This document shows positions 51,026 to 60,299 of a DNA stretch of 64,000 nucleotides, in pieces. Each line of letters begins with the position of its first letter. Within the stretch, counting starts at the first letter, position 1. The stretch comes from Streptomyces sp. 2114.4 (GTDB taxonomy: Bacteria > Actinomycetota > Actinomycetes > Streptomycetales > Streptomycetaceae): positions 4,960,001 to 5,024,000 of the forward strand of contig NZ_FYEY01000001.1 in assembly GCF_900187385.1 (NCBI RefSeq), given 5' to 3'. Made by a program: the position numbers and the translations under genes. The notes beneath the pieces are model-generated. The model did no database searches. It had not been told where the DNA came from and was given only the letters and a program-made list of their open reading frames with translations.

Positions 51026-51958
51026 ATGTCGCGTTGGAAAGGGCTGCCCGAATCGCTGGACCACCGGGTGCGGTATCTGATCGTCCAGTTACGCAGACTG
51101 AAGGACCACAGCGGCCTGAGCCTGGCCGCGCTCGCCGCCAGGACCTCGTACAGCAAGTCGTCCTGGGAGCGCTATCTCAACGGCAAGAAGCTGCCGCCGC
51201 GCGAGGCGGTGGAGGCGCTGGCGCGCATCTGTGAGGCCGATACGACCCGGCTGCTGGCGCTGCACGAGGTCGCCGCCCAGGCCTGGCACGCGGAACGGCC
51301 GCAGGCGGAGCCGGAGCCGGAGGCAGGACCAGGAGCAGAGGCAGAGGCAGGGACAGGGACAGGGACAGGGGCGGAGGCAGGGGCGGAGCGGGACGAGGCA
51401 GCCGTACCCGCTGGGCCCGGTGCCACCGCCGTACCTGTCGCACCTGTCGCACCTGCCGCACCCGCCGTACCTGCCGTAGGGGGCGTGCCCGCCGCGGCCC
51501 CGGCCGGTCGCCAAGTGCCGCTCAGGCCGCTGGTGCTGGGGGCCCTGGCCGTGCTCGTCATGGCCGGCGCGGCGCTGCTGGTCGCCCGTCTCTGGGAGGA
51601 CGCCTCCGGGATAGGCAGTAGTGGCGCGGACGCCGTGCCGACCGTCAGCGGGACCGGCGCCACGTTGACCTTCACCCACCGGCCGGGGGAGGCCTTCCCC
51701 TGCTCCGTACAGCGCCGGGCAGGCGCCCTGTACGCCGGGCACAGCAGCACCGGCACGGCGATCCTGGACCGCGGCGCGACGGGCTGGGACGTCGTCGAGG
51801 CGCAGTGTCTGCTGCACCGCCAGGGCTACGACCCGGGCGTGGTGGACGGCATCGTCGGCGGGAAGACCCTGCGTGCCGTCAAGCGTCTGCAGGCCAGAGC
51901 CGGGCTGCCCACGGACGGGATCGTGGGCCCCGACACCTGGAAGGTGCTGCGCAGGTGA
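51026..51958 (+). CDS. Membrane-tethered HTH regulator with peptidoglycan-binding ectodomain
   Basis: 310 residues. The N-terminal XRE-type helix-turn-helix (about 12-75) has LIVQLRRLKDHSGLSLAALAARTSYSKSSWERYLNGKKLPP. A Glu/Gly/Ala-rich linker with degenerate repeats, a Val/Ala/Pro stretch, and one membrane helix (LVLGALAVLVMAGAALLVARLW, about 170-192) follow. The outer part (about 205-310) ends in a PG_binding_1 domain (AQCLLHRQGYDPGVVDGIVGGKTLRAVKRLQARAG). The layout puts DNA binding inside and wall binding outside. The stop overlaps the start of the next paralogue (GTGA). Confidence 0.85.
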   Translation: MSRWKGLPESLDHRVRYLIVQLRRLKDHSGLSLAALAARTSYSKSSWERYLNGKKLPPREAVEALARICEADTTRLLALHEVAAQAWHAERPQAEPEPEAGPGAEAEAGTGTGTGAEAGAERDEAAVPAGPGATAVPVAPVAPAAPAVPAVGGVPAAAPAGRQVPLRPLVLGALAVLVMAGAALLVARLWEDASGIGSSGADAVPTVSGTGATLTFTHRPGEAFPCSVQRRAGALYAGHSSTGTAILDRGATGWDVVEAQCLLHRQGYDPGVVDGIVGGKTLRAVKRLQARAGLPTDGIVGPDTWKVLRR

Positions 51959-52902
51959 GCGGGCCCGGCGGCGCACCGGGGGAAGGCGTCGAAAGCTCCC
52001 GACTGGCAGTGCGTATGCGGGAGTTGAGGGACCGCACGGGCCTCACCCTGGCCGGTCTCGCCGGGCGGACGCCGTACAGCAAGTCGTCCTGGGAGCGCTA
52101 TCTCAACGCGAAGAAGCTGCCGCCGCGGGGTGCGGTCGAGGCGCTGTGCCGGCTGGCGGGGGAGCCGTCCGGAGGGCTCCTGGCGCTGTGGGAGCTGGCG
52201 GATGCGGCCTGGAGCGGACGCGGCCGGCCGGACGGCGGCGCGATGCCGGGCAGGGGCGCGGCGCCGGACCAGAGCGCGACGCCGGGCAGAGGCGCGGCGC
52301 CGGACCGCGGCGAGTCACCGGCCCCGGCCCCGGACCCGGACCCAGACCCCGCCCCGGCCCCGGACCCGGGACGCGCCGCGGCCGGTGCGCCGCCCCCACG
52401 GCTGCCGCAGCGCGTCATAGCCGTTATCGCCGGCGCCTGTGTCGGCCTGGCGGCGGTCGGGGTGGCGGTGCTGGCCTTCGGGGTGGGAGAGGGGGGTGTG
52501 GTGAGCACCAGCCCGGGGAAAGGGGCGGCCGCACCCGAGCCTTCCGAGGTGACCGGCTGCCGGGCGAGGGCTTGCGACGGCATGGATCCCGAGACGATGT
52601 ACTGCGAACTCCCTGACCTGGTGGTGACGCCCGTGGAGCGCACCGCCGCCCGCGGGGAGCATGTGCAGCTCCGTTACGGCAAGGCCTGCGGCGCGGCCTG
52701 GGGCCGGCTCCGCAACGGCCGGGTCGGGGACCGTCTGGAGGTGTCGGTGCCGGGGGCGCGGCCGCGGTCGGTACGGGTGGTGGACCGGTTCGACGCCGAG
52801 GCATATCTCGTCACGCCGATGGCGGTGGCCCGCGGACCCGAGGGCATCCGCCTTTGTCTCTACCCGGCGGGCGGCGGGGCACGGGAGTGCTTCGCACAGT
52901 AG
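51955..52902 (+). CDS. Membrane-tethered HTH regulator with DUF2690 ectodomain
   Basis: 315 residues. The HTH (about 16-75) is nearly identical in pattern to its neighbours (LTLAGLAGRTPYSKSSWERYLNAKKLPP). A Gly/Ala/Pro/Asp linker contains direct repeats RGAAPDQSATPGRGAAPD and DPDPDPAPAPDPG. One membrane helix follows (VIAVIAGACVGLAAVGVAVLAFG), then an outer domain with CRARACDGMDPETMYC and LRYGKACGAAWGRL, which fits DUF2690 with its paired cysteines. GTG 51955 overlaps the previous stop by 4 bp, so the two regulators are translationally coupled. Confidence 0.85.
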   Translation: MSGPGGAPGEGVESSRLAVRMRELRDRTGLTLAGLAGRTPYSKSSWERYLNAKKLPPRGAVEALCRLAGEPSGGLLALWELADAAWSGRGRPDGGAMPGRGAAPDQSATPGRGAAPDRGESPAPAPDPDPDPAPAPDPGRAAAGAPPPRLPQRVIAVIAGACVGLAAVGVAVLAFGVGEGGVVSTSPGKGAAAPEPSEVTGCRARACDGMDPETMYCELPDLVVTPVERTAARGEHVQLRYGKACGAAWGRLRNGRVGDRLEVSVPGARPRSVRVVDRFDAEAYLVTPMAVARGPEGIRLCLYPAGGGARECFAQ

Positions 52903-53141
52903 GCCCCCCGGGGGGTGGGCGGGCTGTTCTTGTCAGTAAACGTACGGAACTCGTACAGAGTCCGGTCGAAATGCGACACTGCGGGGGCCACGGGGTGTGC
53001 GGGTGGGTGACCTGTGCCCGGATGCTCCCGTGCGCCTGCGCACGCGAACTGCCGTCCTGACCGGGGGCGTCCGTGCGGGGAGCAAGAAGGGCGGACCGGG
53101 GGAGCCGCTGTCGCACGTAAGCGGGGGGATAGGGGGAGGCA

Positions 53142-54284
53142 ATGCCTCGCTGGAAGGCGCTTCCGGAAGAACTCGATCCGCAAATAGGGGAGTTCACCGG
53201 TCAGCTGCGCAGGCTTGTGGACCGCAACGGGCTGAGTGTCGCCGCCGTCGCGGACCGTACGGGCTACAGCAAGACGTCCTGGGAGCGGTATCTCAACGGG
53301 CGGCTGCTGCCGCCGCTGCGCGCGGTGGTCGCGCTCGCCGAGGTGACCGGCGCGCAGCCCGCGCATCTCACCACGCTGTGGGAGCTGGCCGAACGGGCCT
53401 GGAGCCGGGCCGAGATGCGGCAGGACGTCACCATGGAAGCGATCAGCGTGGCTCAGGCGCGCGCCGCCCTGGGGGAGTTCGACACGGAGCCGGCACAGAC
53501 CGAGCCGACGACGAAGTCCGCCAAGGCCGCCAAGGCGGCAGAAGCCAAGGCGGCGAAGGCGAAGGGCGCGAAGTCGCCGCAGGCCGCGGGCCCGCTCACG
53601 GAGCCGCTGACGGTGCAGTGGCCGCAACAGCCGCGCCTGGACCTCCCGTCGAGCGCCGACTTCCCCGCCGAGCAGATGGCGGCGGCATCGGGACCGGGCC
53701 ACTCCCCGGCGCCGGCCGCCCCTCCCGCCGCACCCGCGAACCAGCGCGCCCGCCGCGGCCGGACGGCCGTCTTCGCCGCCGGTGCGGTCGGCGCGCTGCT
53801 GCTGGCCGGCGCCGCCGTGCTGCTGCTGAGACCGGCCGCCGAACCGGTCACGAAACCGGCGGCCGCCCCCGCCGCCGCGCCGAGCGCAAAGCCGGATCTT
53901 CCGGCCGGGGTGCACTGCACCGGCGAGGGCTGCGTGGGCAAGGACCCGGAGAAAATGGGCTGCGGCGGGACGCACGCGGTCACCCTGTCCCGCGGCCTGG
54001 CCGGGCGCTCGGTGATCGAGGTCCGCTACAGCGCGGTCTGCCACACCGCCTGGGCGCGGATCAGCCGAGCGGCGCAGGGCGACCAGGCCACCATCAGCGC
54101 CGGCGGCCACAGCGCCACGGCACAGGCCGAGCGGGGCGGCGACGCCTACACCCCGATGGTCGCGGTGTCCGGGGACCCGGCGAAGGTCGCGGCCTGCCAG
54201 ACGACCATGGCGGGCGCCAAGAACTGCGCCCGTCCAGTTCGGGCCACGCCCGCCGGTTCCGCCACGGAAGCGCCGAGCAGGTGA
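53142..54284 (+). CDS. Membrane-tethered HTH regulator with DUF2690 ectodomain (third paralogue)
   Basis: 380 residues. The start (MPRWKALPEELDPQIGEFTGQLRRL) and HTH (LSVAAVADRTGYSKTSWERYLNGRLLPP) align with the first paralogue. A longer linker has a Lys/Ala-rich zone (TKSAKAAKAAEAKAAKAKGAKS). One membrane helix (AVFAAGAVGALLLAGAAVLLL, about 209-229) and a DUF2690 outer domain (CTGEGCVGKDPEKMGC, VIEVRYSAVCHTAWARI, ACQTTM) follow. It is separated from paralogue 2 by 239 bp and probably has its own promoter. A very strong terminator follows at 54350-54390. Confidence 0.87.
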   Translation: MPRWKALPEELDPQIGEFTGQLRRLVDRNGLSVAAVADRTGYSKTSWERYLNGRLLPPLRAVVALAEVTGAQPAHLTTLWELAERAWSRAEMRQDVTMEAISVAQARAALGEFDTEPAQTEPTTKSAKAAKAAEAKAAKAKGAKSPQAAGPLTEPLTVQWPQQPRLDLPSSADFPAEQMAAASGPGHSPAPAAPPAAPANQRARRGRTAVFAAGAVGALLLAGAAVLLLRPAAEPVTKPAAAPAAAPSAKPDLPAGVHCTGEGCVGKDPEKMGCGGTHAVTLSRGLAGRSVIEVRYSAVCHTAWARISRAAQGDQATISAGGHSATAQAERGGDAYTPMVAVSGDPAKVAACQTTMAGAKNCARPVRATPAGSATEAPSR

Positions 54285-54349
54285 GCAACCTGCCGCGCAC
54301 GTTCCGGCTCGCCAAGTCCGCCGGGGACGACACCGAGTGGCCACCAAAC

Positions 54350-54390
54350 CGGGCCGGGCGCCCCGCACACTCTGCGGGGCGCCCGGCCCG
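54350..54390. terminator. Very strong terminator hairpin
   Basis: A perfect 17-bp stem (CGGGCCGGGCGCCCCGC at 54350-54366, complement at 54374-54390) with a 7-nt loop. It ends the regulator trio and marks the boundary of the lower-GC patch to the right. Confidence 0.92.
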
Positions 54391-54539
54391 TCTCCGTCGT
54401 CGTCGTTGGCCTGCCGACGCGGCGCGGCGCGTGACCGCCGCTACGTAGCAAGCGGCGGCGCTCATGCGGCGGGAAGCGTTCGGCTTCCCCAATGGGCGAG
54501 CGCCCTCGCGTAAGCGGATCTCCGCCTCGGAGGAATCAC

Positions 54540-55151
54540 TCACTGAACGACCATCGGAGGATCGAGTGGCGCAATTTCCCGATTGAAGAACTCTGTGAAA
54601 TCTTCCCCTTGGCCGTAAAGCGCATCGAAGTCGGCGGAAGTTTCTTCAATCGCCACCTGATCCGTGATCCGATTCGCTCCCGCTGCATTCCCGTCGTCGT
54701 CGTAAACCACCTCATACATGACCTCGTCGCCAAGGATCACGACTTCCGGCACAAGGTGATCGGCTTCGATATCTGAGATGTTGCGGGCATCCATCACTCG
54801 GATGTTATCGCCCAGTTCCACCCGTAGGCGAAGTACGAACAATTCCCACTGTACGTACGGTGTAACAGGGAACTGCACTACGCGAAGCCGACGCTCCAGA
54901 ACCCCGAGTTCAGCAGCCTTCTGGAACTGAGCAGCGTAGACTTCACGCTTCTCCTCAATCAAGGAGAGTGCTCTATTCCACTCGCCGGCAGCAAAGGCTT
55001 CCCAGCTGGGAAACCCTCGCTCCTTGAAATTCTGCCCACGCTCAAGCTTTTTCAAGAAGCGGATGCCGCTCTCATGATGGCGACGAAAGTCCTTGTGGTA
55101 GCTTGGTCGATCCAAATGCTCTGAGGTAGTTCGCTGGAACGACTCAAACAC
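54540..55151 (-). CDS. DUF6879 family protein
   Basis: 203 residues, soluble, acidic and helical at the start. It matches my recollection of DUF6879 from Streptomyces accessory loci: FESFQRTTSEHLDR at the start, FRRHHESGIRFLKKLERGQ, a central VTPYVQWELFVLRLRVELGDNIRVMDA, and a C-terminal VMYEVVYDDDGNAAGANRI. These proteins usually sit beside short HTH or DUF397-like genes and have no known activity. GTG 55151 overlaps the end of the upstream small gene by 8 bp, so the two are coupled. Codon use is less GC-biased than in the flanking housekeeping genes, which suggests horizontal acquisition. Confidence 0.75.
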   Translation of the reverse strand: MFESFQRTTSEHLDRPSYHKDFRRHHESGIRFLKKLERGQNFKERGFPSWEAFAAGEWNRALSLIEEKREVYAAQFQKAAELGVLERRLRVVQFPVTPYVQWELFVLRLRVELGDNIRVMDARNISDIEADHLVPEVVILGDEVMYEVVYDDDGNAAGANRITDQVAIEETSADFDALYGQGEDFTEFFNREIAPLDPPMVVQ

Positions 55152-55413
55152 TTGGGATATCCGGCTTCGCCGCGACCATCATGCTCCTCGGGATGACGAC
55201 GAGTCGTTCGTCGTCGCCTACCGACACGCCTGCCGGAAGATTTTTCCCGAGCGAGCCTGTCAGATCTCTGCCGATGATGGCGACATCCCCATTTTCTAGC
55301 TCCCAGATATCGGGACAGTCGGGATTGTCTGTGGTATGTCCTAACTCCTGTGGGGATTTTCCCAGCCGCCTCTTGAACCGCGTTTTAGGGTCAGCTTCCC
55401 AAGGTCTGGCCAC
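55144..55413 (-). CDS. Small protein coupled to DUF6879
   Basis: 89 residues, no transmembrane segment. The middle reads CPDIWELENGDVAIIGRDLTG, which fits short partner proteins often found with DUF6879 in Streptomyces; the function is unknown. It ends VVIPRSMMVAAKPDIP. I chose GTG 55413 with GGAGAGGA 5-6 nt upstream (GTG 55419 is an alternative). It is first in a two-gene leftward unit with DUF6879 and shares its lower GC content. Confidence 0.65.
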   Translation of the reverse strand: MARPWEADPKTRFKRRLGKSPQELGHTTDNPDCPDIWELENGDVAIIGRDLTGSLGKNLPAGVSVGDDERLVVIPRSMMVAAKPDIPSV

Positions 55414-55625
55414 AACCACTCCTCTCCTTCGGGCGTAACCAGAGCTTTTCGAGCTTAACGCCTGAAGCTCGATGCGGCCAGAGCAAACGCTGCTGTTGCG
55501 CAGGAAAAATGGACAATGGCATATGCCAGGGGAAAATTCCATCGAGGGTCGCTTGTCTGTTCAGTTTGATGGTGCAACGATGCTGACCTTGAGTTGCCAC
55601 ACGGTCCTCGCGGCCTTGATGGGCA

Positions 55626-55991
55626 TTGCTTTCCTTGCCCGCGGAATGTGAGCGGCACCTCGGCCCGGAGCACACAGTCACGCTGGGAGCAAGGCACAAT
55701 CATGCCTGGGCGCTTTACGTACTCGGGCGCTTTGACGAGGCTAATGAGGAGATTCGGCTGGTCGCGGACACGTATGAACGTCGATTCGGGTCCGATTACC
55801 CCATCGCGCTTTCGGCGCAACAGCTATACGCTCGAATTCAAGATGGCCTCGGACGCTTCGAGGAAGCAGTAGACCTTATGAATGACGTCGTGGAAAGGCG
55901 GACCAACAGCCTCGGAGCTGACCATCCTTTTACAGCTGCCAGCAGGAAGGTGCTGGCTGAGCTCAAGAAGAATCGGCGAACTGCTCCCTGA
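55626..55991 (+). pseudogene. 3' remnant of a TPR (kinesin light chain-like) gene
   Basis: About 120 residues from the end of a larger tetratricopeptide protein. CERHLGPEHTVTLGARHNHAWAL begins mid-repeat, followed by LGRFDEANEEIRLVADTYERRFG, then LGRFEEAVDLMNDVVERRTNSLG and DHPFTAASRKVLAEL. These are two to three TPR_10/TPR_12 units of the type found at the end of NB-ARC/TPR regulators in Streptomyces. There is no start codon context, no upstream repeats and no ATPase domain, so I call it a truncated leftover. The only in-frame candidate start is a TTG at 55626 without a ribosome binding site. Confidence 0.7.
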
Positions 55992-56501
55992 TTCATCATC
56001 AGCGGTTCCTACGGGATGCCGCCGATGAGGCAGGGGTGATCGGCGCCGATCGGCGCGGCGGGTTGGCGCGGGCGCCGACCGGCCGGGCGCCGGGCCCGCT
56101 GCCTGCCCGGGACCCCTCCCGGAGGTTGGCCGAAATTCAGGGGGCATGTCCGACAGGATCTCGGGCAGACGACGGTTACCCCCCACGGGTGTGGCACAAC
56201 CTGGCGGCCGCCCGCACTCCCCCCTCCTTGAGTGGGCGGCCGCCGCCCCCTTCCTGCGGGACCGGCGCGGAGCACACACCGCGCCGGACGAGCGAGCCCC
56301 TGGGGGCAGCCGTACGGGCGCCCCGGAAGCACCCGGTGAGGTGTCCCACACCGGCCCGTCACTTCCGCCGGGCAGGGGTCCGATAGCCTGACGGCCGGGT
56401 CTCTCGATACCAAGAGACCCGGATAGCTGGGCAGGGACACCCACCGCCACCCATGGTGGTCCAGGGGCTTGCCCCCGGAAAACACCGCGCAGGAGATCGC
56501 C
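55992..56501. other. Non-coding region upstream of mdh
   Basis: About 510 bp with no gene. It holds a large hairpin (56203-56244: GGCGGCCGCCC with GGGCGGCCGCC plus an inner ACTC/GAGT stem) and the operator-like palindrome at 56395-56422. The leader before the mdh ATG contains AGGAGA. The left third still has the lower GC of the accessory patch; normal composition resumes near 56050. Confidence 0.55.
56395..56422. promoter_or_regulatory. Palindromic operator upstream of mdh, likely TamR site
   Basis: CCGGGTCTCT (56395-56404) and its exact complement AGAGACCCGG (56413-56422) around cgatacca. The core TCTCTcgataccAAGAGA closely resembles the TCTTGATATCAAGA-type palindrome bound by TamR, the MarR-family regulator reported to control aconitase, mdh and related TCA genes in S. 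coelicolor. A -10-like TAGCCT lies just upstream (56384-56389), so bound protein would block transcription. Confidence 0.55.
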
Positions 56502-57494
<993 letters not shown>

Positions 57495-57539
57495 CCCACC
57501 GCCGCGGCCGCCCCGTCCGGGCGGCACCGCAGCACCTAC

Positions 57540-57573
57540 GAGCCCGTACGGCCTGCAACGGCCGTGCGGGCTC
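57540..57573 (+). terminator. Terminator after mdh
   Basis: GAGCCCGTACGGCC (57540-57553) pairs with GGCCGTGCGGGCTC (57560-57573) with one G-T wobble and a 6-nt loop, 46 bp past the mdh stop. Confidence 0.85.
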
Positions 57574-57702
57574 GGTCATGTGGGCCGGTCGAGCGGTCGG
57601 GGTACAGCGCTTCTTCCTGGACACCCGGTACCCCTCATGCCTTGAGGAGCCGTGGTCTGGTTCGTGAGTGGTGAGAGCACGTGCTGCTCGGCGGGCGTGC
57701 GA

Positions 57703-57708
57703 TAGGTT
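57703..57708 (+). promoter_or_regulatory. -10 element for a leaderless GNAT transcript
   Basis: TAGGTT, preceded by GA, lies 7 bp before the ATG at 57716, which has no ribosome binding site. The spacing predicts a transcript starting on the start codon. No clear -35 is visible. Confidence 0.4.
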
Positions 57709-57715
57709 CCCCGCC

Positions 57716-58264
57716 ATGACTGGATTAGGGTCCGTCGCCTGGCCACCTGCCCCGATCAAGACCGCGCGGCTCGTGCTCCGCGCGTCCGAGGGCCGGGACC
57801 GTGCGGCGTTCATCGAGTTGTTCGCCTCGCCGGAGGTGGGCGTCTACACAGGCGGCCCCCGACCGCGCGACGAGTTGGAGCGCGCGGTGCCTGAAGTGCC
57901 CGGGCGGCGCCCCGGCCTTTTCGTGATCGAGCTCGACGGAGCGATGATCGGCACCATCGAGCTCAACCGGCGCGACGCGGAGCGTCGGAGCCAGGCCCGT
58001 CCGGATGCCGGGGAGGCCGAGCTCGGCTACCTGTTCCTGCCGGAGGCATGGGGACGCGGGTACGCCGCCGAGGCGTGCGCGGCGGCCCTCGGCTGGTTCG
58101 CCGACACGCTTCCCGGCGAGCCGGTGGTGCTCTGCACCCAGACCGCCAACGACCGCTCGATGCGCCTCGCGGCGAAGCTGGGGTTCACCGAGGTGCAACG
58201 GTTCGAGGAGTGGGGCGCCGAACAGTGGATGGGCGTGTGGTCCCCGCTCACGCCGCCCGCTTGA
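57716..58264 (+). CDS. GNAT family N-acetyltransferase (RimJ/RimL-like)
   Basis: 182 residues. The acetyl-CoA binding fold is clear: TARLVLRASEGRDRAAFIELFAS at the start, GTIELNRRD, and the motif A segment LGYLFLPEAWGRGYAAEACAAALGWF with the GRGYA pyrophosphate loop (about 110-114). It closes with NDRSMRLAAKLGFTEVQRFEEWG, typical of RimJ/RimL-like ribosomal or small-molecule acetyltransferases. The substrate is unknown. The ATG at 57716 is supported by the adjacent -10 element; a longer in-frame start at 57668 is possible but lacks homology. Confidence 0.87.
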   Translation: MTGLGSVAWPPAPIKTARLVLRASEGRDRAAFIELFASPEVGVYTGGPRPRDELERAVPEVPGRRPGLFVIELDGAMIGTIELNRRDAERRSQARPDAGEAELGYLFLPEAWGRGYAAEACAAALGWFADTLPGEPVVLCTQTANDRSMRLAAKLGFTEVQRFEEWGAEQWMGVWSPLTPPA

Positions 58265-58330
58265 GCCCATGCCCGCAAGGGGCGGTGTGCCGGCCGTGAG
58301 CAGTGTGCGGCCCGAGCGGCCGTGGACGAG

Positions 58331-59089
58331 CTACTTGGCCGCCCGCGCACGCGTGGCCGACCGGCCGTGGCCGTCGAGGCCGGTCAGCACCGCCGCCACG
58401 AACTCCCGCCGGTCGTCGCCGTGATCGCGGAACCACATTCCCAGCTGGTGCTGTGCGTCCGGAAGGTCGAACCGCGTGTACCGGGCACGCGCGGCCAGCG
58501 CGTCCTGTACGGACTCGGTCACCGCGGACGGGATCACCGCGTCGGTACCCGGCACGCCGAGCACCGCCCGGCCCTCGTACGCCCGCAGCACCTGAAGCGC
58601 GGGCGCCTCCCGCCAGCTCTCTGGCTGCCGGATGATCCCGCTGAACCGGCCGTTCCCGTCCTTGAAGGGCACGTCCCACGCCTCGGCGGCGTACACGGCG
58701 GGCGCGCACAGCCCCAGCGCCGCGACCCGCTCCCCGTAGTGCGCCACGAGATCGGCCACCGTCTGGCCGCTCATGCTGAACCCCACCAGGGCCAGCGGCC
58801 CGTCCGCCCCCGCGTACGCGTCGATCACCGCGACGGCCTGCTCGAACCGTCGCCGCAGGCTCAACTCACCGAGCTGTCCGGTGCTTTCGCCGTGCCCGGA
58901 GAAGTCGAAGGCGATCCCTCGGCAACCGTGGGCCACGAACTCCCGTACCAGCGGCAGCAGTCGCTCCGAGCTGCTGGTGCCCGCGCCGTGTAGCACCACG
59001 GCGGTGACCCCGGAAGGGGCACCGCCGTACACACCGCTGAGCCGTTCACCGTCGTGGTCGTGCGTGAAGTCGAAGAGCATGCCCTCCAT
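58331..59089 (-). CDS. Alpha/beta hydrolase (dienelactone hydrolase/serine aminopeptidase-like)
   Basis: 252 residues. The core starts at TAVVLHGAGTSSSERLLPLV. FDFSGHGES follows strand 4, the nucleophile Ser is in LVGFSMSGQTVADLV (about 99-113), the acid is Asp in LGVPGTDAVIP and the His is in LPDAQHQLGMW (about 218-228). There is no signal peptide, so it is cytoplasmic. The substrate is unknown; the fold is shared by esterases, lactonases and peptidases. ATG 59089 and ATG 59080 are both in frame, and the first has the better spacing to a weak GGAG. Confidence 0.85.
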   Translation of the reverse strand: MEGMLFDFTHDHDGERLSGVYGGAPSGVTAVVLHGAGTSSSERLLPLVREFVAHGCRGIAFDFSGHGESTGQLGELSLRRRFEQAVAVIDAYAGADGPLALVGFSMSGQTVADLVAHYGERVAALGLCAPAVYAAEAWDVPFKDGNGRFSGIIRQPESWREAPALQVLRAYEGRAVLGVPGTDAVIPSAVTESVQDALAARARYTRFDLPDAQHQLGMWFRDHGDDRREFVAAVLTGLDGHGRSATRARAAK

Positions 59090-59343
59090 TCACTCATGGC
59101 GTGGCCTCCGCGATGCAGGCGTATTCGTGCCGGCAGGGTGTTCCCCAGGCGGTTTCGTTTGGATCAGTTCGTCGTTGATGCGGATGTGTCGTTGGTCAGC
59201 AGGAATGTGCACGGTGTCCCGTTGTCCAAAAGGCGATCACTCGTTTGAAGGACTTCGGCATGCCGGGGCGATCTCGTGACAAGTCTTCCGTCGGCCGTCG
59301 AGGACGGCCAAGCAGTCCAGATCAAAGACGGAGGAAGTCGACG

Positions 59344-59643
59344 ATGAGCTTCGTTCAGACCGGCAAGATCGATCTGAATTCCGACAACGCGATCGAGACG
59401 AGCGGGGGTAACACCTCGACCTTCACGCGGGTCACTTTCCCCAGCCCGTTCCCGCCTGGTTCCAGCGTCGTTGTCCTCCCACTGACCCAGACCTTCAACG
59501 GGCCGGAGACGCCGGGCATCCGAATCCATGACGTCACCAACACGGGCTTCCTCATCCGCCTGAACGAGGTGTACGCCGGCGCCACCAAGAGCGACGGCAA
59601 GCACACCACCGAAACCATCGGCTGGCTGGCCGCGACTGTCTGA
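59344..59643 (+). CDS. Small H-type-lectin-like protein
   Basis: 99 residues, beta-rich, without signal peptide or membrane segment. The order VTFPSPFPPGSSVVVLPLTQTF, then RIHDVTNTGFLIRLNEVYAG and TTETIGWLAATV fits the H-type lectin pattern (hydrophobic strand, TGF, and a closing E-x-I-G-W-x-A strand). Such domains bind N-acetylgalactosamine in animal agglutinins. In bacteria they often occur as parts of larger secreted proteins, and a stand-alone cytoplasmic copy is unusual. ATG 59344 follows GGAGGAAG. Neighbours give no pathway. Confidence 0.6.
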   Translation: MSFVQTGKIDLNSDNAIETSGGNTSTFTRVTFPSPFPPGSSVVVLPLTQTFNGPETPGIRIHDVTNTGFLIRLNEVYAGATKSDGKHTTETIGWLAATV

Positions 59644-59788
59644 TGCACTTTGCTCCGGCCGGGTGTTGGTCACGTCCTCATTGGAAGAGCGCCCGGCCGG
59701 AGCGTCACAGTGCACTGGTGCCGATAGCGAGGCACTGGGAACCGCTCGATAATCCAAACGACAGACCCTGGGGGCGCGCACAGCTCGG

Positions 59789-60148
59789 TCAGGTGGTCTC
59801 GGTCCGCAGCTCCCTGTCATCGGCCTCGTGGCCACCGTCCGTCGCCACAGGCAGGCGCGCGCCCCGGCTGTCGGCGACGCGCAGCACGTTGCCGAAGGCC
59901 TGCGTGGTCGCCCGCAGTGCCAGCCGCAGCGCATGTTCTCCGGCCTTGCCGTCGTCCAGTACGGCCACCGCGCCCTTGAGGACGTCGGCACCGTCGCACA
60001 GCTGCTCCGCCTCGATCTCATCGGCCAGCCGCGACAGCACACCCCCGGTCCCGTCCGCCGACAAGAAGCACGGCTTCCCGCCCTCGCCCTCCCACGGCAG
60101 CAGGCGCAGCCCCGGCCACACGGGGGCGGCATCCCGGTCGTAACTCAT
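59789..60148 (-). CDS. Small protein divergent from an HTH/DUF397 pair
   Basis: 119 residues, soluble, mildly acidic. It has WPGLRLLPWEGEGGKPCFLSADG, then LSRLADEIEAEQLCDGADVLKGAV and ATTQAFGNVLRVADSRGARL. Proteins like this are frequent next to DUF5753-type HTH regulators in Streptomyces and are usually left as hypothetical. ATG 60148 is the chosen start (an in-frame start at 60190 exists). It is divergent from the HTH gene at 60300 with a 151-bp shared promoter region. Confidence 0.6.
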   Translation of the reverse strand: MSYDRDAAPVWPGLRLLPWEGEGGKPCFLSADGTGGVLSRLADEIEAEQLCDGADVLKGAVAVLDDGKAGEHALRLALRATTQAFGNVLRVADSRGARLPVATDGGHEADDRELRTETT

Positions 60149-60299
60149 GCTCAATGACTCCCAGAGGTTGGTTGCGCGAGAAGGCGGCACAGTCGGCCGG
60201 ATGACCCGTTACGTTGGGTGTGTTCAGCGTTGCGCCCCGTAGTGCGCGGCCGCAACGTCAGACGCGTGACACTCACCATCTGGCACCAAGGGGGATGCG

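Noticed and set aside
52930..52945. TTGTCAGTA between the second and third HTH regulators
   Set aside because: Last base of the motif differs and no -10 follows at the right distance.
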